Assembly (NCBI RefSeq): GCF_000143415.4
Contig: NW_003314401.1
Location: 144,457-208,456, forward strand
Direction of reading: 5' to 3'
Length of the DNA: 64,000 nucleotides
Origin: Selaginella moellendorffii
Lineage: Eukaryota; Streptophyta; Lycopodiopsida; Selaginellales; Selaginellaceae
Both the position numbers and the translations under genes were made by a program. Each line of letters opens with the position of its first letter. Position 1 is the stretch's first letter. This document shows, piece by piece, positions 24,862 through 35,788 of the stretch. The notes beneath the pieces were generated by a model, which was given only the letters and a program-made list of their open reading frames with translations, searched no databases and was not told the DNA's origin.

Positions 24862-24866
24862 CTTCT

Positions 24867-25980
24867 TTAGTTTGTGAGGACGGACCTGATGATCATTTAC
24901 GGCTAGTGGTGCCTTTAGTCTTTATTCCACGGTTTCTCCATGCCTACTATGATTCTCTTGTTCTAGATGAGCATATGGGACATCGTCATGTGACTGAGTA
25001 GTTGCGTAGGTCTTTCTATTGGCCGGAGATGCGATGCGATATTATCCAATATGTGCGTAGCTATGTTTAGTGTCAAGCTCGTAATACTCCCTCTCATGTT
25101 GCGGAAGGACGGTTAGAGTTAATTGTAATTTCCCATCCATTTGAGTTGGTAGTGTTTGATCTTATAGGACTTTTTCCACGATCAACTGCTAGCAATGAGT
25201 ATGTTATTATTGCTTCTGACTACTTAACTTGTTGGGTGGAAGTTGGTGCTCTTGCTAGCAGCTCTGCAACTATTGTTGGATACTTCTAGTGTTCTAACAT
25301 TTTTGTCCAAAGCAGATTCTTTTGGATAATGGTCCTGCATTTATGGCTGAGGCATTTTAGCCATGCTTTGACATCTTGGTTGGGGATACACCACACTTTC
25401 ACAAATGCTTATCATTCACAATTAAATAGTTTGGTGGAATGGCTTGTTTAGATGTTCAAATGGATGATCGTGAAGTACATGAACTTTCAGCATTCGGATT
25501 GAGATGGTTATTTGACATCTCTTCGGTATGCATATGTTACAGAGGTGCAAAGTTCTGTTGGTGCTTCACCATATAAACTCATATATATTAATGATCCAAT
25601 ATTACCAACGGAGCTAGGTTTACCTTCACGATTGCCACGAGCTGCTGATGCTAGGTCGTGGGATCAATATTTGATGAACATTTTTCCACTTATCCAAGTT
25701 GAGTCTGTCGAACACTTAAGCCGTGTATAAGTAGGATAACAATAACGCTACAAATCCCATCATTGTCCACCTACGGAGTACAAAGTGGATGACTTAGTGT
25801 TAATCTGTTTTCCCCATCTTACAATATGTGGTTTATCTAAGAGGCTTCTTGTTCCATGGAAAGAACCATATTGGGTGTTATGGCAAGTTGAACCACAAGT
25901 TTATGAGGTTTGGCATGACGTTCAGTAGGCCGATCTTCCAGAAATTGTGTCTATGCAACAGTTGAAACACTTTATACAAA
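24867..25980 (+). pseudogene. T1 integrase, 3' continuation after the nested insertion
   Basis: The His/Cys zinc-binding region is recognisable (HAYYDSLVLDEHMGHRHV, then SFYWPEMRCDII). The catalytic core begins FELVVFDLIGLFP, continues through HHTFTNAYHSQLNSLVEW and ends in a GPY/F-like tail to about 25980. Several stops interrupt it, and the second core Asp region is garbled. Confidence 0.75.
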
Positions 25981-26088
25981 GGGATCCAGAACAATTGATA
26001 CCACCTACAAATCCACTGATGCCTCCTCATGATATTCCCTCAAATCCCTGCCCATTTACAAGAGAACTCTAATGGTCTTCCATTATTC

Positions 26089-26104
26089 TAAGAGGAGGGG
26101 ATGA
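26089..26104 (+). promoter_or_regulatory. T1 polypurine tract
   Basis: AAGAGGAGGGGATGA sits immediately before the 3' LTR start at 26105. Confidence 0.7.
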
Positions 26105-26265
26105 TGTAAGGTTCAAGTGTATGGATGATGCCATATATTAATATTAGCATAGTGGGATTTTAATAGTTATTGTATTGGTTTCAATCTGGACCGCTCGCTC
26201 CTATTTATAAACTATTAATTAATATGCACATCTTCTGTATTCCCTTTCCATATTCCATGCACTCA
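26105..26265 (+). repeat. T1 3' LTR (161 bp)
   Basis: It begins TGTAAGGTTCAAGTGT and ends near CCATGCACTCA, matching the 5' LTR in length and order. Confidence 0.75.
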
Positions 26266-26394
26266 TAAAACAAAATATTTATACCTTCGAACTTTTTCTC
26301 AAAATGAAATTATTCTAACTTTGCAACAAAATTTTGAAAGCCAGCTGGTAAAGACCAGTCTTATGCTACAACTTCTGGAAGAATAGCAGTCCCA

Positions 26395-27085
26395 GGTGAG
26401 ATCAATATGAGAGTTGCCCATGGCAAGTGAGGAGCTGCAAAACAACTTCTCATCGTGTCTTAGATTGTGTTCTTTGAGCGAGCTAATATCTTACCTTCAC
26501 ATTGACACCATCATTCACGATCCTGTTCTCTGCCTTGTACTTGAGGAAGTCATTCCCTGGAAGAAATTCATGCATGAGAGTAGCGAAGGACGTCTGTAGT
26601 ACTCCAACTTACCACTTCCTGCTGACGATGATCCTCTGCCTGCCAGCAGTGCCTCCTGAGCGTGAATTCCTTGCATCGCACCAAGAGAAGCACTTTGCCA
26701 ATGTCCACGCGTGCACAAGTACCTTGTGGCTTTCCGAAAGCACCCCTCATTCCAGTTTGTAGCCTATGAAACCAGAAACAATCGTCAAAGCTTGCTTCAG
26801 GAGAATTTTCTTCTCTCACCTATCAGCACCAGCGCAGGAAAGCATCTTGTTTATCTGGAGGACATGGAAGGGATGGACCCTTATGCGGAGATGGAAAGCG
26901 TCTTTCCCGTTGTACTTTGTCACTTGTTAGTGGTAATGCGCGCCACCTCGAAGGCCTCGCTCGAGTCATTCTCGTTCTCACAGCTCATAGTAAGGGAACT
27001 CGTCCATGCCCTTCTTCTTCTTCAGATTATGATCTTAGGATCTGGGACACTGCGGCAAGAAGCGGGATTTCGGGTATGTCATGCT
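26395..27085 (-). pseudogene. Ribosomal protein L10 (uL16) pseudogene
   Basis: Reading the minus strand from 27080 gives pieces of the cytosolic 60S protein L10 in order: [46 protein letters not shown] with [35 protein letters not shown](K), KYKAENRIVNDGVNVK and L(L)TCHG. Intron-like spacers with GT-AG ends are still visible (for example 26767-26822). However, there are in-frame stops (after NK at about 26965), frameshifts near 27040 and 26650, and a deletion of the RRAKFKFPG region. The C-terminal tail is missing. Confidence 0.8.
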
Positions 27086-30000
27086 CAAGAGAGCACTCCA
27101 ATAAGGACCCTAACCCCTAAAGCCGTTGGATTTAATGGGTCTGGGCTCCGAGCTCCGAGAGAATGTGATCACTGAGATGGGCAGTGAGATTCTAACTTAG
27201 TTGGAATATTATTTTATTTTTTATTCACTAAATCAAATGTTTATACACACAGCAGTCCCATGGAGATTTCCATTCTCAATAATCGATTTACGCAGGAAAA
27301 TCTTAATTTTATTGTCCCGACTTTGGTTACACAGTAAATCTATATATTTTAGGAAATTCATATGAAAGTCATATCGGCATTGCTAGATGGCTCTCGATGG
27401 CCACTCCTTCTGGCCTTCAACGCCTTGGAAACTGGGACTATTATTGTTGGACGCAGATGACAATTGGTGTGTAGGCTCGAAGCCTCTCTCAGCCGTGGTC
27501 TCCAACCACAAGATGTCCAGCAGTGGTGCACTGGAAGTCAAGAGTGATGCAGCCTAACCAGCTTCACAAACCCAATTCCTGCTAAAGATCGCTTCTTTAT
27601 GAAGAAACCTTATGTTAAGCAACTTAATAGAATAAGTTGTTTAGAAAGTTTGAAATGCAAGTAAGTTTCAGGCCACATTTCCGAATCTAAATCGGTTTAA
27701 GAAAGAAAATTCTTAGCCCCGGTGAATGTGACGGTTGTTTCGTCCAATTCATTGTCACTGTCCATGCTTGATTTGCAGGAGGCTCGGCACACCCCCTTTG
27801 AATTACATGAGCGTGTGGTCTGGCCTTCTTCCGCAGATCAAATGTGCTTGGAGCACGCTAATTATATACATTGCAGAAGTTATGGATATAAGCAAGAGTT
27901 ATCTCAATCCTGATTATAATTGAAGTGGTGTATGTCAAGTGTGAGCAATGTAAAGGAGACAAGCAGAACTAGTGTTGTAAGAGTGACAAGTTAGGATAGT
28001 ATTAAGGAAATGAAATGGAGCACACCTACTTCATTGCTTTACACTTAGACTGTACTGGTGCCTTTCAAACGCACACCTTGTTCTTGTTCTGTGTTAGAGG
28101 ATGCTTCCTTTGTCCCTTCAGTGCCAATGGCTGTAGCAAGAGCTACAAACAAGAAAGCATGTTAGTCATTGCTAATTAACTAAAAATGGTTTTTTTTCTG
28201 CTGTCCTTCCACTCCCAATGACCTGTTGTTCCTCCACTAGATCTTGTAGCTTATCTCCTGGAAAAAAAAATAAAAATTTGAAGTGTTATGAAAGAAACTT
28301 TTACATGCTTAACTTCAGGATTTTGTTTGTTGTTGTCCTTGTGGTCAGGCTTTTCATGGTCGTTGCCTAAATCCCCACCATCTCCATCTCCTTCATCAAA
28401 ATTCTAAGAGATATTTTTGCAACATGAACAACTAAATGTTACATTCATCACTAACTTGTGTGCACAACTTTGGCCAGAAGCATAACATTTGAATTTCGAA
28501 TGCATTCTTAAAGAACAGAGAGAGACACAAAAGAAAAACTTTCATTTGGTTTATTATTGAGCATCATTTCCTTTGGAATTTTGGAGCGGCAATTGGGAAG
28601 GGTACTTGGACACCTTTTAGTTGCAACTGCTCCATCACAGAGACGATCACTGTTGCAGTGAAAACTACTCATTGGCACTGCATGAAAGCAGTAGGAAAAG
28701 TGTGACTTTTCTGTAGTGAACAAGAAGCTAGTTTCTTGCCAAGCCACACGTGAATTTCATGTCTTGCATAGTTAGTCTCTTCCCTGCAAATGCAATGAGA
28801 TCCACTTTTGTTGAACCAAGATTGTAGTCCACATGAGTTTTACTCTTGGCTATGTTGATGCCTTACATTGACATTAGGAGCTCCATATAGTGCTACTTTT
28901 TCCATCCTGAATTTGAAGGCTTGGATGTAATTGGCACCACAACAACCTCCATTGTCGATATTCCACATAGACAAGTGCCACTTTCTTAGTACTGGTATAC
29001 ATGGTGTCTATGTGCTTCCTCCACATGTTGTGTCCCTGACATGCTCCACTTGAACTTCCTCCTGTCACTTGCCAATACCGCTAATTGCTTGCACAATTCA
29101 CATTGCATTTCCCAGAACTCTAATGCTTCCAACCCTGTAATTGCTTCCTTCTTTAGCAAAGCTCTAGGAGCTTTTGTGAGACAACACCTTTAATAAACTC
29201 AATGACACTATCAGATGTTAAATTCTTAAAGTCTTCCAGTGAGGAAGTTCTTATTGCGCAGAACCTACAATAAAAAATAATTAAAAACCATATTCAAAAA
29301 CATATGCTTAAGCCCATTAGAAAACACAGTCATAATCCTGAGTGAGAAACAAGAACACAAGAACTCAACATCAAAGAAAGCAACCCACCATAGAAAGCAA
29401 TGGCTCTGACAAGGGCAATAAAATGTAAACTTATCTACAAAGTCTTACCCTTCTTTCTCTTCTGAGTGCTCCTAATACTTGCCACTTCCACCCACTAACG
29501 GAATAGGACTCATGCATGGAAGATCTTTGTGCTGCTCCAAGCCACCGGCTCATTCTCAAACCCTCACAAAACCCTAATGAAAACAACACCAACACTAAAC
29601 TTTGATGCATTGCAATGCCTTTCAAACTTGGATGTTGTTAGAGTCCTCTTGACTTGCATCTAAATTGTCCTCAACTACATCTTCCCTATTTGCCACATCT
29701 AGTTGAAACTCATTCTCCCATGGCTTTGTTTCTGTAAAACTAATATAAAATCCAATAAAAAAACCAAATTAAGTATGTCTATTTTGGATGATCTCTATTA
29801 GCATCTGCATAATTTTTCCAATGATCCTAAACACATCACTCTATTTGGTTTTAGGTTTCTTTTCCATATTATGGTTTTTTGAATACTTATGAAAATCTTA
29901 TAGAGGGATTATTGCAACTTGCTCTTCACTATAACAAAATAATGTAATTGCATGTAGTGTCTCACAACAAAATGGAATAATAAATTGAGCCTAAATAAAA

Positions 30001-30980
30001 ATTCATTAGAAAGCTGATTAAATAATTCAACTCAAATCAACTTATCTGTACTAATTGAAAAAGCAAGAGAGTAATATTTTATCACAAACACTAGTATCCC
30101 TTTATATTTATTTTAAAATTTACAAGTGAAAACTATTAAGCCTAAGTACCTTTATGTTCTACCTATTCTTTTAGTCTGCTATTCGCAATATTGATGATTT
30201 ACTCTTCCCATACTTGACATTTTCAGTAACTTGTATTATGCTTGATGAACCAAATATAAAATTTACTGTTTAAACACTAAATGCATTGAAAAACTTACTT
30301 GAATAGCATCCAATGCATATTTAACTTTCACACAATCCTTAAAGAATTCTTTATCCATTAAAATGAATTGAGTGTATCTTGTCTTGATTTTAAGAATGTA
30401 TGATCAGTAAAATCTGGCTTGTTTTAGCTTATCCTCTATTACCCAAATTTAATATCTTGACACTGAGTGCTCCACTATTTTGTTGCATTGTTCTTATAAA
30501 AATAAACCTATCCTAAGTCTTGTACACCACAATGCTCATTCAAATGCTTAGATTATTGATAAGCTAATAAAACACTAAGTATTTCTCAATATTATGCTCC
30601 CTATGCCATGGCAAAATTATTAAACAATGGTCTAAAAAAGCACTATAAGCTTATGTTGGTTGTTATTAATATTTTTTTATGATGTTAGTAGGACTTATAT
30701 GGATGGTCACTAGAAACACTTTAACATATTTGTGAGTACTAGAAGTGCTAAATGGAGAGGAGCATATGTATATACTATGAAGGGCATATTCTTGATGACA
30801 ATTTCAACTATAAAAAATTTGGAAATTACTAGATTGTAGCTTGTAGAGTGTGACTTCAAAAAATTTACATAACATTATAACTAACTCAAAAACCATAGAG
30901 AGAATGTAGGAAAAGCATAAGATGTGATATATATCAATGAAAATTGAGCTTATACCATTTTCTTTGATATCATATATAAC
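27086..30980. other. AT-rich intergenic DNA, no gene recognised
   Basis: Only short frames are present. A plus-strand piece at 27735-27923 (PPLNYMSVWSGLLPQIKCAW) and minus pieces near 28510-29070 have no family I recognise. Confidence 0.5.
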
Positions 30981-30989
30981 ACAAAAGAG

Positions 30990-31900
30990 CCTTTAATGAT
31001 TATTTTATTCCTATATATCCCCTCAAGATTTCAAAGATCTATGGTGACAATATATCCAAATTTCATCCCATGATCACATGTGCTACACTTACAAATTTTA
31101 CAAAGTTAGTTTTTAAAATGATTTGTATTTATGTTTAAATTATATGAAATAGAAGTTGATTTCTAGAGAAGTGGTGAAGTATTCTTCTTGGATAGATACT
31201 TTTGTTGATCATCCCAACATAATGGTCGTATGGTTACAATTTTCATCTTTGTTGATAATAGCACTATAAAACCATAATTTTGCACATTTTTGTAGTGTAT
31301 ATAATCATAGGATAAGATATAAAAATATTATCATTGTAGATATTTAAAATTTAGAGGATGTATAAGGATAAAATAGCCATTAAAGGCTTTTTCATCAAGC
31401 AATTGCCTTTTTATCAATTGGTTTGAGAAGAGAGAGATAACTCATTAAGCATTTCTCCCTTTTTTAGTTGGTTTAAAATGAGAGAGATAAAATGTGTGAT
31501 ATGTGGTATTAGAGCAAATGGTATGGGTTTAATTCCCATTAATTGGTGGTTACTTAAAGTATAATATACCTTTGAGTAAAATATATTCCTACTCATAAAA
31601 TTGAAATCATGCATATTGAGCAAATGATATTGCCCATCTTTTGTACAAACCTCCATATTTAGTTGAAAAATTGCATAAAAGCACAAATGTGTTAATGTTC
31701 TTTTGAGATCTTTTTGCTCAAGAATTCCCCACTCAATCAGTGTTAACTTGCAAAAGGGCATCTTCAATCCATTTGACTTGAATTGAATCAGTGTTTGAAA
31801 TCTAAAATACATAAGTGAAATGCCCTTTAATAGAAATAGTGTCCCCAAGTATCACTACAATTGGGCAATATTGGTTTAATTTCCAATCTGTATGAGAACC
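30990..31900. repeat. Decayed TRIM/LTR fragments of the G family, in both orientations
   Basis: 30990-31110 matches the G LTR in plus sense (CCCATGATCACATGTGCTACA). About 31330-31480 matches it reversed, followed by a GTGGTATTAGAGC primer-site-like sequence at 31502 and G-type interior to about 31650. All are C-to-T-like degraded relative to 49903-50906. Confidence 0.6.
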
Positions 31901-32416
31901 AAAAATCACCTCTAAAACTAACTTATATCCTTTCCAATGGGAATTATAATGTGGGAGAATAGAAATCTCTCTTAAAACGAGCTCAACTAAAAGTATAGAA
32001 GTGTGATTAAATGCCATTTGGCAAGGGGCTAAGATTTACCACCAATTAGCATCCACTTAAAGTGATGAATAGGAATCTACATAAAAGTATTTGTAAAACG
32101 AAATAAACTTATATTACCTTAAGAAATAGAAATCCAAAAGATAAATCTTACTAAACATACTTTCCTCAGAAGAAAACTTGGATTTTATTGTCTACAATGA
32201 CAGATTTCTTTTGTGATTTTCACAAAACAAATCTTTCCTAGAAATAGTAATTTAGCATTCTAAATACAAACCAAGTTCTTATTGAGTTACCTTAGCTAGT
32301 AGTGGCTTGCCCATTAAGTTAATCAGGTTGTTGAGTGCTGTTAGATTAAGTTTTGTTATTTATAAACTAAGTCAATATCATTCCATATGGCCTATACATG
32401 TTCTCCAAAAAAAGTA
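31901..32416. other. AT-rich DNA before element D
   Basis: No gene or repeat recognised. Confidence 0.4.
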
Positions 32417-32621
32417 CTACCTGTCAGGAATCCCCCAATTCTTGCCACATTCCTGACTCTCGCCGGATTCCTGACTTGCAGACCACATTCCTGACTCTCG
32501 AGACACTTCCCGATTCCTGAGTCTCAGGCCACATTCCTGATGATGATGTGGCGCCTCCTCGACCTCAGCTATATTTAGGCCGTCCTCGATCCAAGAGTGG
32601 TGGAGCTTCATCAACCTATAG

Positions 32622-32629
32622 TATATATA
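32622..32629 (+). promoter_or_regulatory. TATA box of D
   Basis: TATATATA in the LTR predicts transcription starting about 25-32 bp downstream, that is near 32650, defining the U3/R border. Confidence 0.65.
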
Positions 32630-32651
32630 GGTTAGCCTTGTTCCATTTCTC

Positions 32652-32666
32652 CACAATCTGAATCAA
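32652..32666 (+). promoter_or_regulatory. D self-primer sequence at the predicted RNA 5' end
   Basis: CACAATCTGAATCAA is the exact reverse complement of 32758-32772. It starts 30 bp after the start of the TATA box. The same sequence is kept in the 3' LTR (about 42176-42190). Confidence 0.75.
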
Positions 32667-32757
32667 CGCCAGTCTAAGGCCTTTTCTTTGTTTCCACTAG
32701 CTTTTTCTCTGTCTTTTTGCATTTTCCAGTCTTGATCTTGTCAGGGGTCTTGACAGT

Positions 32758-32772
32758 TTGATTCAGATTGTG
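32758..32772 (+). promoter_or_regulatory. D primer-binding site, self-complementary
   Basis: TTGATTCAGATTGTG begins two bases after the 5' LTR, in the normal position of a primer-binding site. It does not resemble the initiator tRNA-Met complement used by the neighbouring elements. It pairs perfectly over 15 nt with the element's own LTR sequence at 32652-32666. Confidence 0.75.
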
Positions 32773-32854
32773 TTTTTTCGTTTTTTGATTTAGCTCATTT
32801 TGATTGTTTGATTACCTTTGCCTTTTTTTCCCCCTTTCTTCTTTCTTCTTGCCA

Positions 32855-33826
32855 ATGGAGTCTCCAAGCCATCCTAATTTCTTTGCTGAAGTCCTTGCAA
32901 AAATCCAGTCTGAGAATACCGAGCTGAAGGCGACCCTTCTTCGCATGCAGCAAGAGCTTGCTTCACTTTCGGCTCAAGGATCCAGCAAAGTTCCTGAACC
33001 GAAGGTGAGCTTCCCGGCGAAATTTTCAGGCAAGCGTTCGGAGCTTCGCGGATTCCTGAACCAGATGGAGTTGATCTTCGCACTTCAACATCGGCAGTAC
33101 CCTACTCCCGAGTCTCAAATCAGCGCGATTGGGACGTTGCTCGAAGGTGCAGCTTTGTCATGGTTTTCTCCTCTTTTGGAGAAGAGCATGAAAGGGGTCG
33201 TGGTTCCAGAGCTGATGGATCTTCAATTGTTCAAAGAGAAGCTCGAAGCATGTTTTGGTGAGACGGATCGGGTTCGGGCTGCTACCACAAAGATGAGACG
33301 TCTCTCTCAGGGGTCTCGTCCTGCTTCGATCTACGCTGCAGAGTTCCAACTCCTTGCTTTGGACACTTAGTGGGATGAGCGGGCCCTGATTGACCAATTT
33401 CGTTTCGGCCTCAACAACGGTGTCAAGGATTTGTTGCTCACCATGGAGGATCCCAAGGACCTGTCGGATGCCATCAACAAAGCTGTTAGATGTGACAATC
33501 GTCTCTTTGAACGTCGTCAGGAAAGTCGCCGCGCCGCTGTTTTTCCGTCCTAGACTCAGGAATCCCAGCTTGAGTCTTCGGGGCATACTCCTGAACCTAC
33601 TGCTCCGGTTCCGATGGATATTTCTGGTACTCCCCGACTCATTAGAGGGAAGTTGAGTCCTGCTGAGAAGCAACGTCGAATATCTCATAATCTTTGCCTC
33701 TATTGTGCTGATCCTAATCACAAAGCAGCTGTATGTTCCAAGAAGCCTCCTCGACTGCTCGAGTTCACTCTGCCTCAAAGTCCACCTCTATTACAGTCGG
33801 GAAACGACCCTGTCCAAACAGAGTAG
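32855..33826 (+). pseudogene. D gag with two in-frame stops
   Basis: From the ATG at 32855 the frame encodes a short coiled-coil-like N-terminus (ENTELKATLLRMQQELASL), then the capsid-type KFSGKRSELRGFLNQMELIF and ALSWFSPLLEK. A C-terminal zinc knuckle follows (CLYCADPNHKAAVC, C-x2-C-x4-H-x4-C). TAG codons at 33368-33370 and 33551-33553 interrupt it; the second fits a CAG-to-TAG change. The natural gag stop is the TAG at 33824-33826, six codons after the GGGAAAC heptamer. Confidence 0.85.
33799..33805 (+). promoter_or_regulatory. Putative -1 ribosomal frameshift site GGGAAAC
   Basis: In the gag frame the codons read TCG GGA AAC, exactly the X XXY YYZ arrangement needed for -1 slippage. The pol frame (-1) is open across it and continues 1.6 kb to the E insertion. 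The gag stop follows within 21 nt. Confidence 0.75.
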
Positions 33827-35388
33827 GAGCTGTCTGTTTGGACTCCCCGAATAAAAATCACTTTTCTTCTTTATCAAGCTCCTCACCACCTTTCATCAAA
33901 GCCACCACCAATTCCCGCAACTTCCGCGTCCCATGTCTCCTTTCTTTCACCGGACAATCAGGACTCAAGGCTCTGGCGTTACTGGACTCGGGTGCAACTT
34001 CCTGCTTCATGGACACGGACTTTGCTGCCCGACATCACGTTCCTCTTTCTCCTACCATACGGGATTTGAGGGTTGAAGGCATCGGCGGGCATTTTGTGTC
34101 TTCATCTTCTGGACTTAGGGAAACATTGCCCGTTCGAGTACACATCGGGTCCACTGTCACCGATATCGCCTTCAACATCATCAATAGCAAGTCCTCCTCT
34201 GTGGTGCTCGGTCTTCCGTGGTTCCAACTACATCAGCCTCAGATCTGTTGGAAGGAATTACAGCTCATCTCTCCCACGGCTTCCCCTGCTGTTCATCGAG
34301 TCCGAATCAGGAAAAGTTCCCTAAACTCAAATCGGGGTTCTGTTCCTGACTCTATAAAGTTTTCACCCTCTTATTTTTCCTCTCTTCCATCTTACATTGA
34401 ACCGTATCCTCGTCTCATCATTCCATTTAGTTGTACACCTCCTCCTATCTCCACAATCACTATGAAAGAACTCCTTCATGAAGAACCTCTTTTTCTTTTT
34501 GCTTTGCATGTTTCTCCTGTCAGTCTTCCTGAGAAGTATCATGATTTTGGGGATGTGTTTGACAAGAAAAAAGCTAGTGTACTGCCTGTTCATCGGCCTT
34601 ATGATTGTCCCATTGATTTACAGGAAGGAGCGTCACCTCCGTGGGGGCCTATCTACGGGTTATCCCCATCCGAGCTTAAGGCCCTCAAAGAGTACGTGGA
34701 TGAGAACCTTGCCTCGGGCTACATTCAGCATTCGCAGTCCCCGGTTGGAGCGCCTGTCTTCTTTGTCAAGAAGAAGGATGGGAGCTTGCGGCTAGTCATC
34801 GACTACCGAGGTTTGAACAAGGTGACTGTTCGGAACCGTTATCTGCTGCCCCTGATCTCGGACCTGTTGGAACGCCTCGGCGGTGCCCGCTTCTTCACCA
34901 AGATCGACCTCCGTGGAGCATACAACCTGATCCGGATTTGGCCTGGTGATGAATGGAAGACTGCGTTCCGAACCCGCTATGGCCACTTCGAGTACACTGT
35001 CATGCCATTTGGCTTGACAAATGCTCCAGCAGTTTTCCAACACATGGCGAACGATGTCTTTCGGGAGTTTCTTGATCAGATGGTGATCGTCTACCTCGAT
35101 GACATCCTCATCTACTCAAAAACTCAGGAGGAGCATGACGAACATGTACGCAAGGTGCTAGCGAAGCTGCGAGAACACGGCCTATACGTGAAGCTTGAGA
35201 AATGTTCCTTTGATCAGCAGTCTGTGGAGTTCCTTGGGTACATTGTCACTCCTGAGGGTATCACGATGGATCCTGCCAAAGTCAAGACTATTCTCGAATG
35301 GGAGCCTCCACAATCAATGTCGGACGTTCAGGTTTTCCTTGGCTTCGCCAACTTCTACCGCAAATTCATTGATCACTACTCTGACATT
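33806..35388 (+). CDS. D pol, part 1: protease and reverse transcriptase
   Basis: The protease carries the aspartyl motif ALLDSGATSCFMD and VLGLPWFQLHQPQI. The RT begins near YDCPIDLQEGASPPWG. It continues with SPVGAPVFFVKKKDGSLRLV, DYRGLNKVT, FFTKIDLRGAYNLIRI, TVMPFGLTNAPAVFQ, the catalytic YLDDILIYSK, EFLGYIV and QVFLGFANFYRKFIDHYSDI. The frame is fully open and is reached from gag by the -1 shift. It is cut by unit E at 35389, right after the Ile codon. Beyond that the frame only runs on in E by chance to 35538. Confidence 0.92.
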
Positions 35389-35582
35389 TGTAAGCTCCTG
35401 AATTTGGACTTCCCGGGAGGTCACCCAGCTCAGTACTATTCAAACCCAAGGACGCTTAACTCCAACTATCCCAAGACCCTTAACCGATTGGAAAAGGGGG
35501 TGCACTCTTGTTCATGGGCCCTTTCCCTCTATATTTGAACCCCATGGATCGTCTCTCGAGTCGTTCCCTTTGGTTGCTTACA
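35389..35582 (-). repeat. E left LTR (3' LTR)
   Basis: 194 bp bounded by TGTAAGC...GCTTACA. It has three differences in the first 50 bp from 39516-39709. Related copies are at 57536-57668 (truncated) and 43164-43847 (decayed pair). Confidence 0.9.
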
Positions 35583-35788
35583 ATCCACCACGCTTCCCTG
35601 CAAGTTCACGCCCTCGTGAACGGAAGCTGAGAGCCACAGCTCTCCCGAGAGCCTCGCTCTCTTGACACCTTACCTCTCGGGTCGAGCCCAGTGGGAGCAA
35701 ACTGGACCAGCCAGATGTCAATCAACATGTGGTGCGATTCCCCTAGCCAACCAACAGAGTCGGACCCGAGACCCCTCTGATACCAAAT
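35583..35788 (-). other. TRIM-type short interior ending in a primer-binding site
   Basis: This non-coding segment is matched by the interior of the decayed TRIM at 43290-43664. At 35775-35788 CCTCTGATACCAAA is the reverse complement of a tRNA-iMet primer site (TTTGGTATCAGAGG on the minus strand). Confidence 0.75.

Larger units (their letters stand above)
14184..26265 (+). mobile_element. Ty3/gypsy retrotransposon T1 with short LTRs, split by a nested element
   Basis: Short LTRs bracket gag, protease, reverse transcriptase, RNase H and integrase in Ty3 order on the plus strand. Net length without the nested element (17701-24861 plus one 5-bp target duplication) is about 4.9 kb. All coding parts carry stops or frameshifts. 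A second, separately degraded copy of the same family lies at 49614-54822. The two LTRs share TATTAATATTAGCATAGTGGG and TTAATATGCACAT. No matching target duplication was recognised at the outer ends. Confidence 0.85.
32422..32755 (+). repeat. D 5' LTR (334 bp)
   Basis: It starts TGTCAGGAATCCCCC and ends GTCTTGACA. It is matched by 41895-42282, which carries two extra copies of a ~27-bp unit (GAGACACTTCCC...). Confidence 0.95.

Noticed and set aside
31414-31848. 144-codon minus-strand frame in AT-rich DNA
   Set aside because: It overlaps a recognisable decayed G-family LTR and interior, and low-complexity AT-rich DNA gives such frames by chance.
35389-35538. Continuation of the D pol frame past 35388
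   Set aside because: The frame is open only by chance into the E LTR. The true continuation resumes at 39715.
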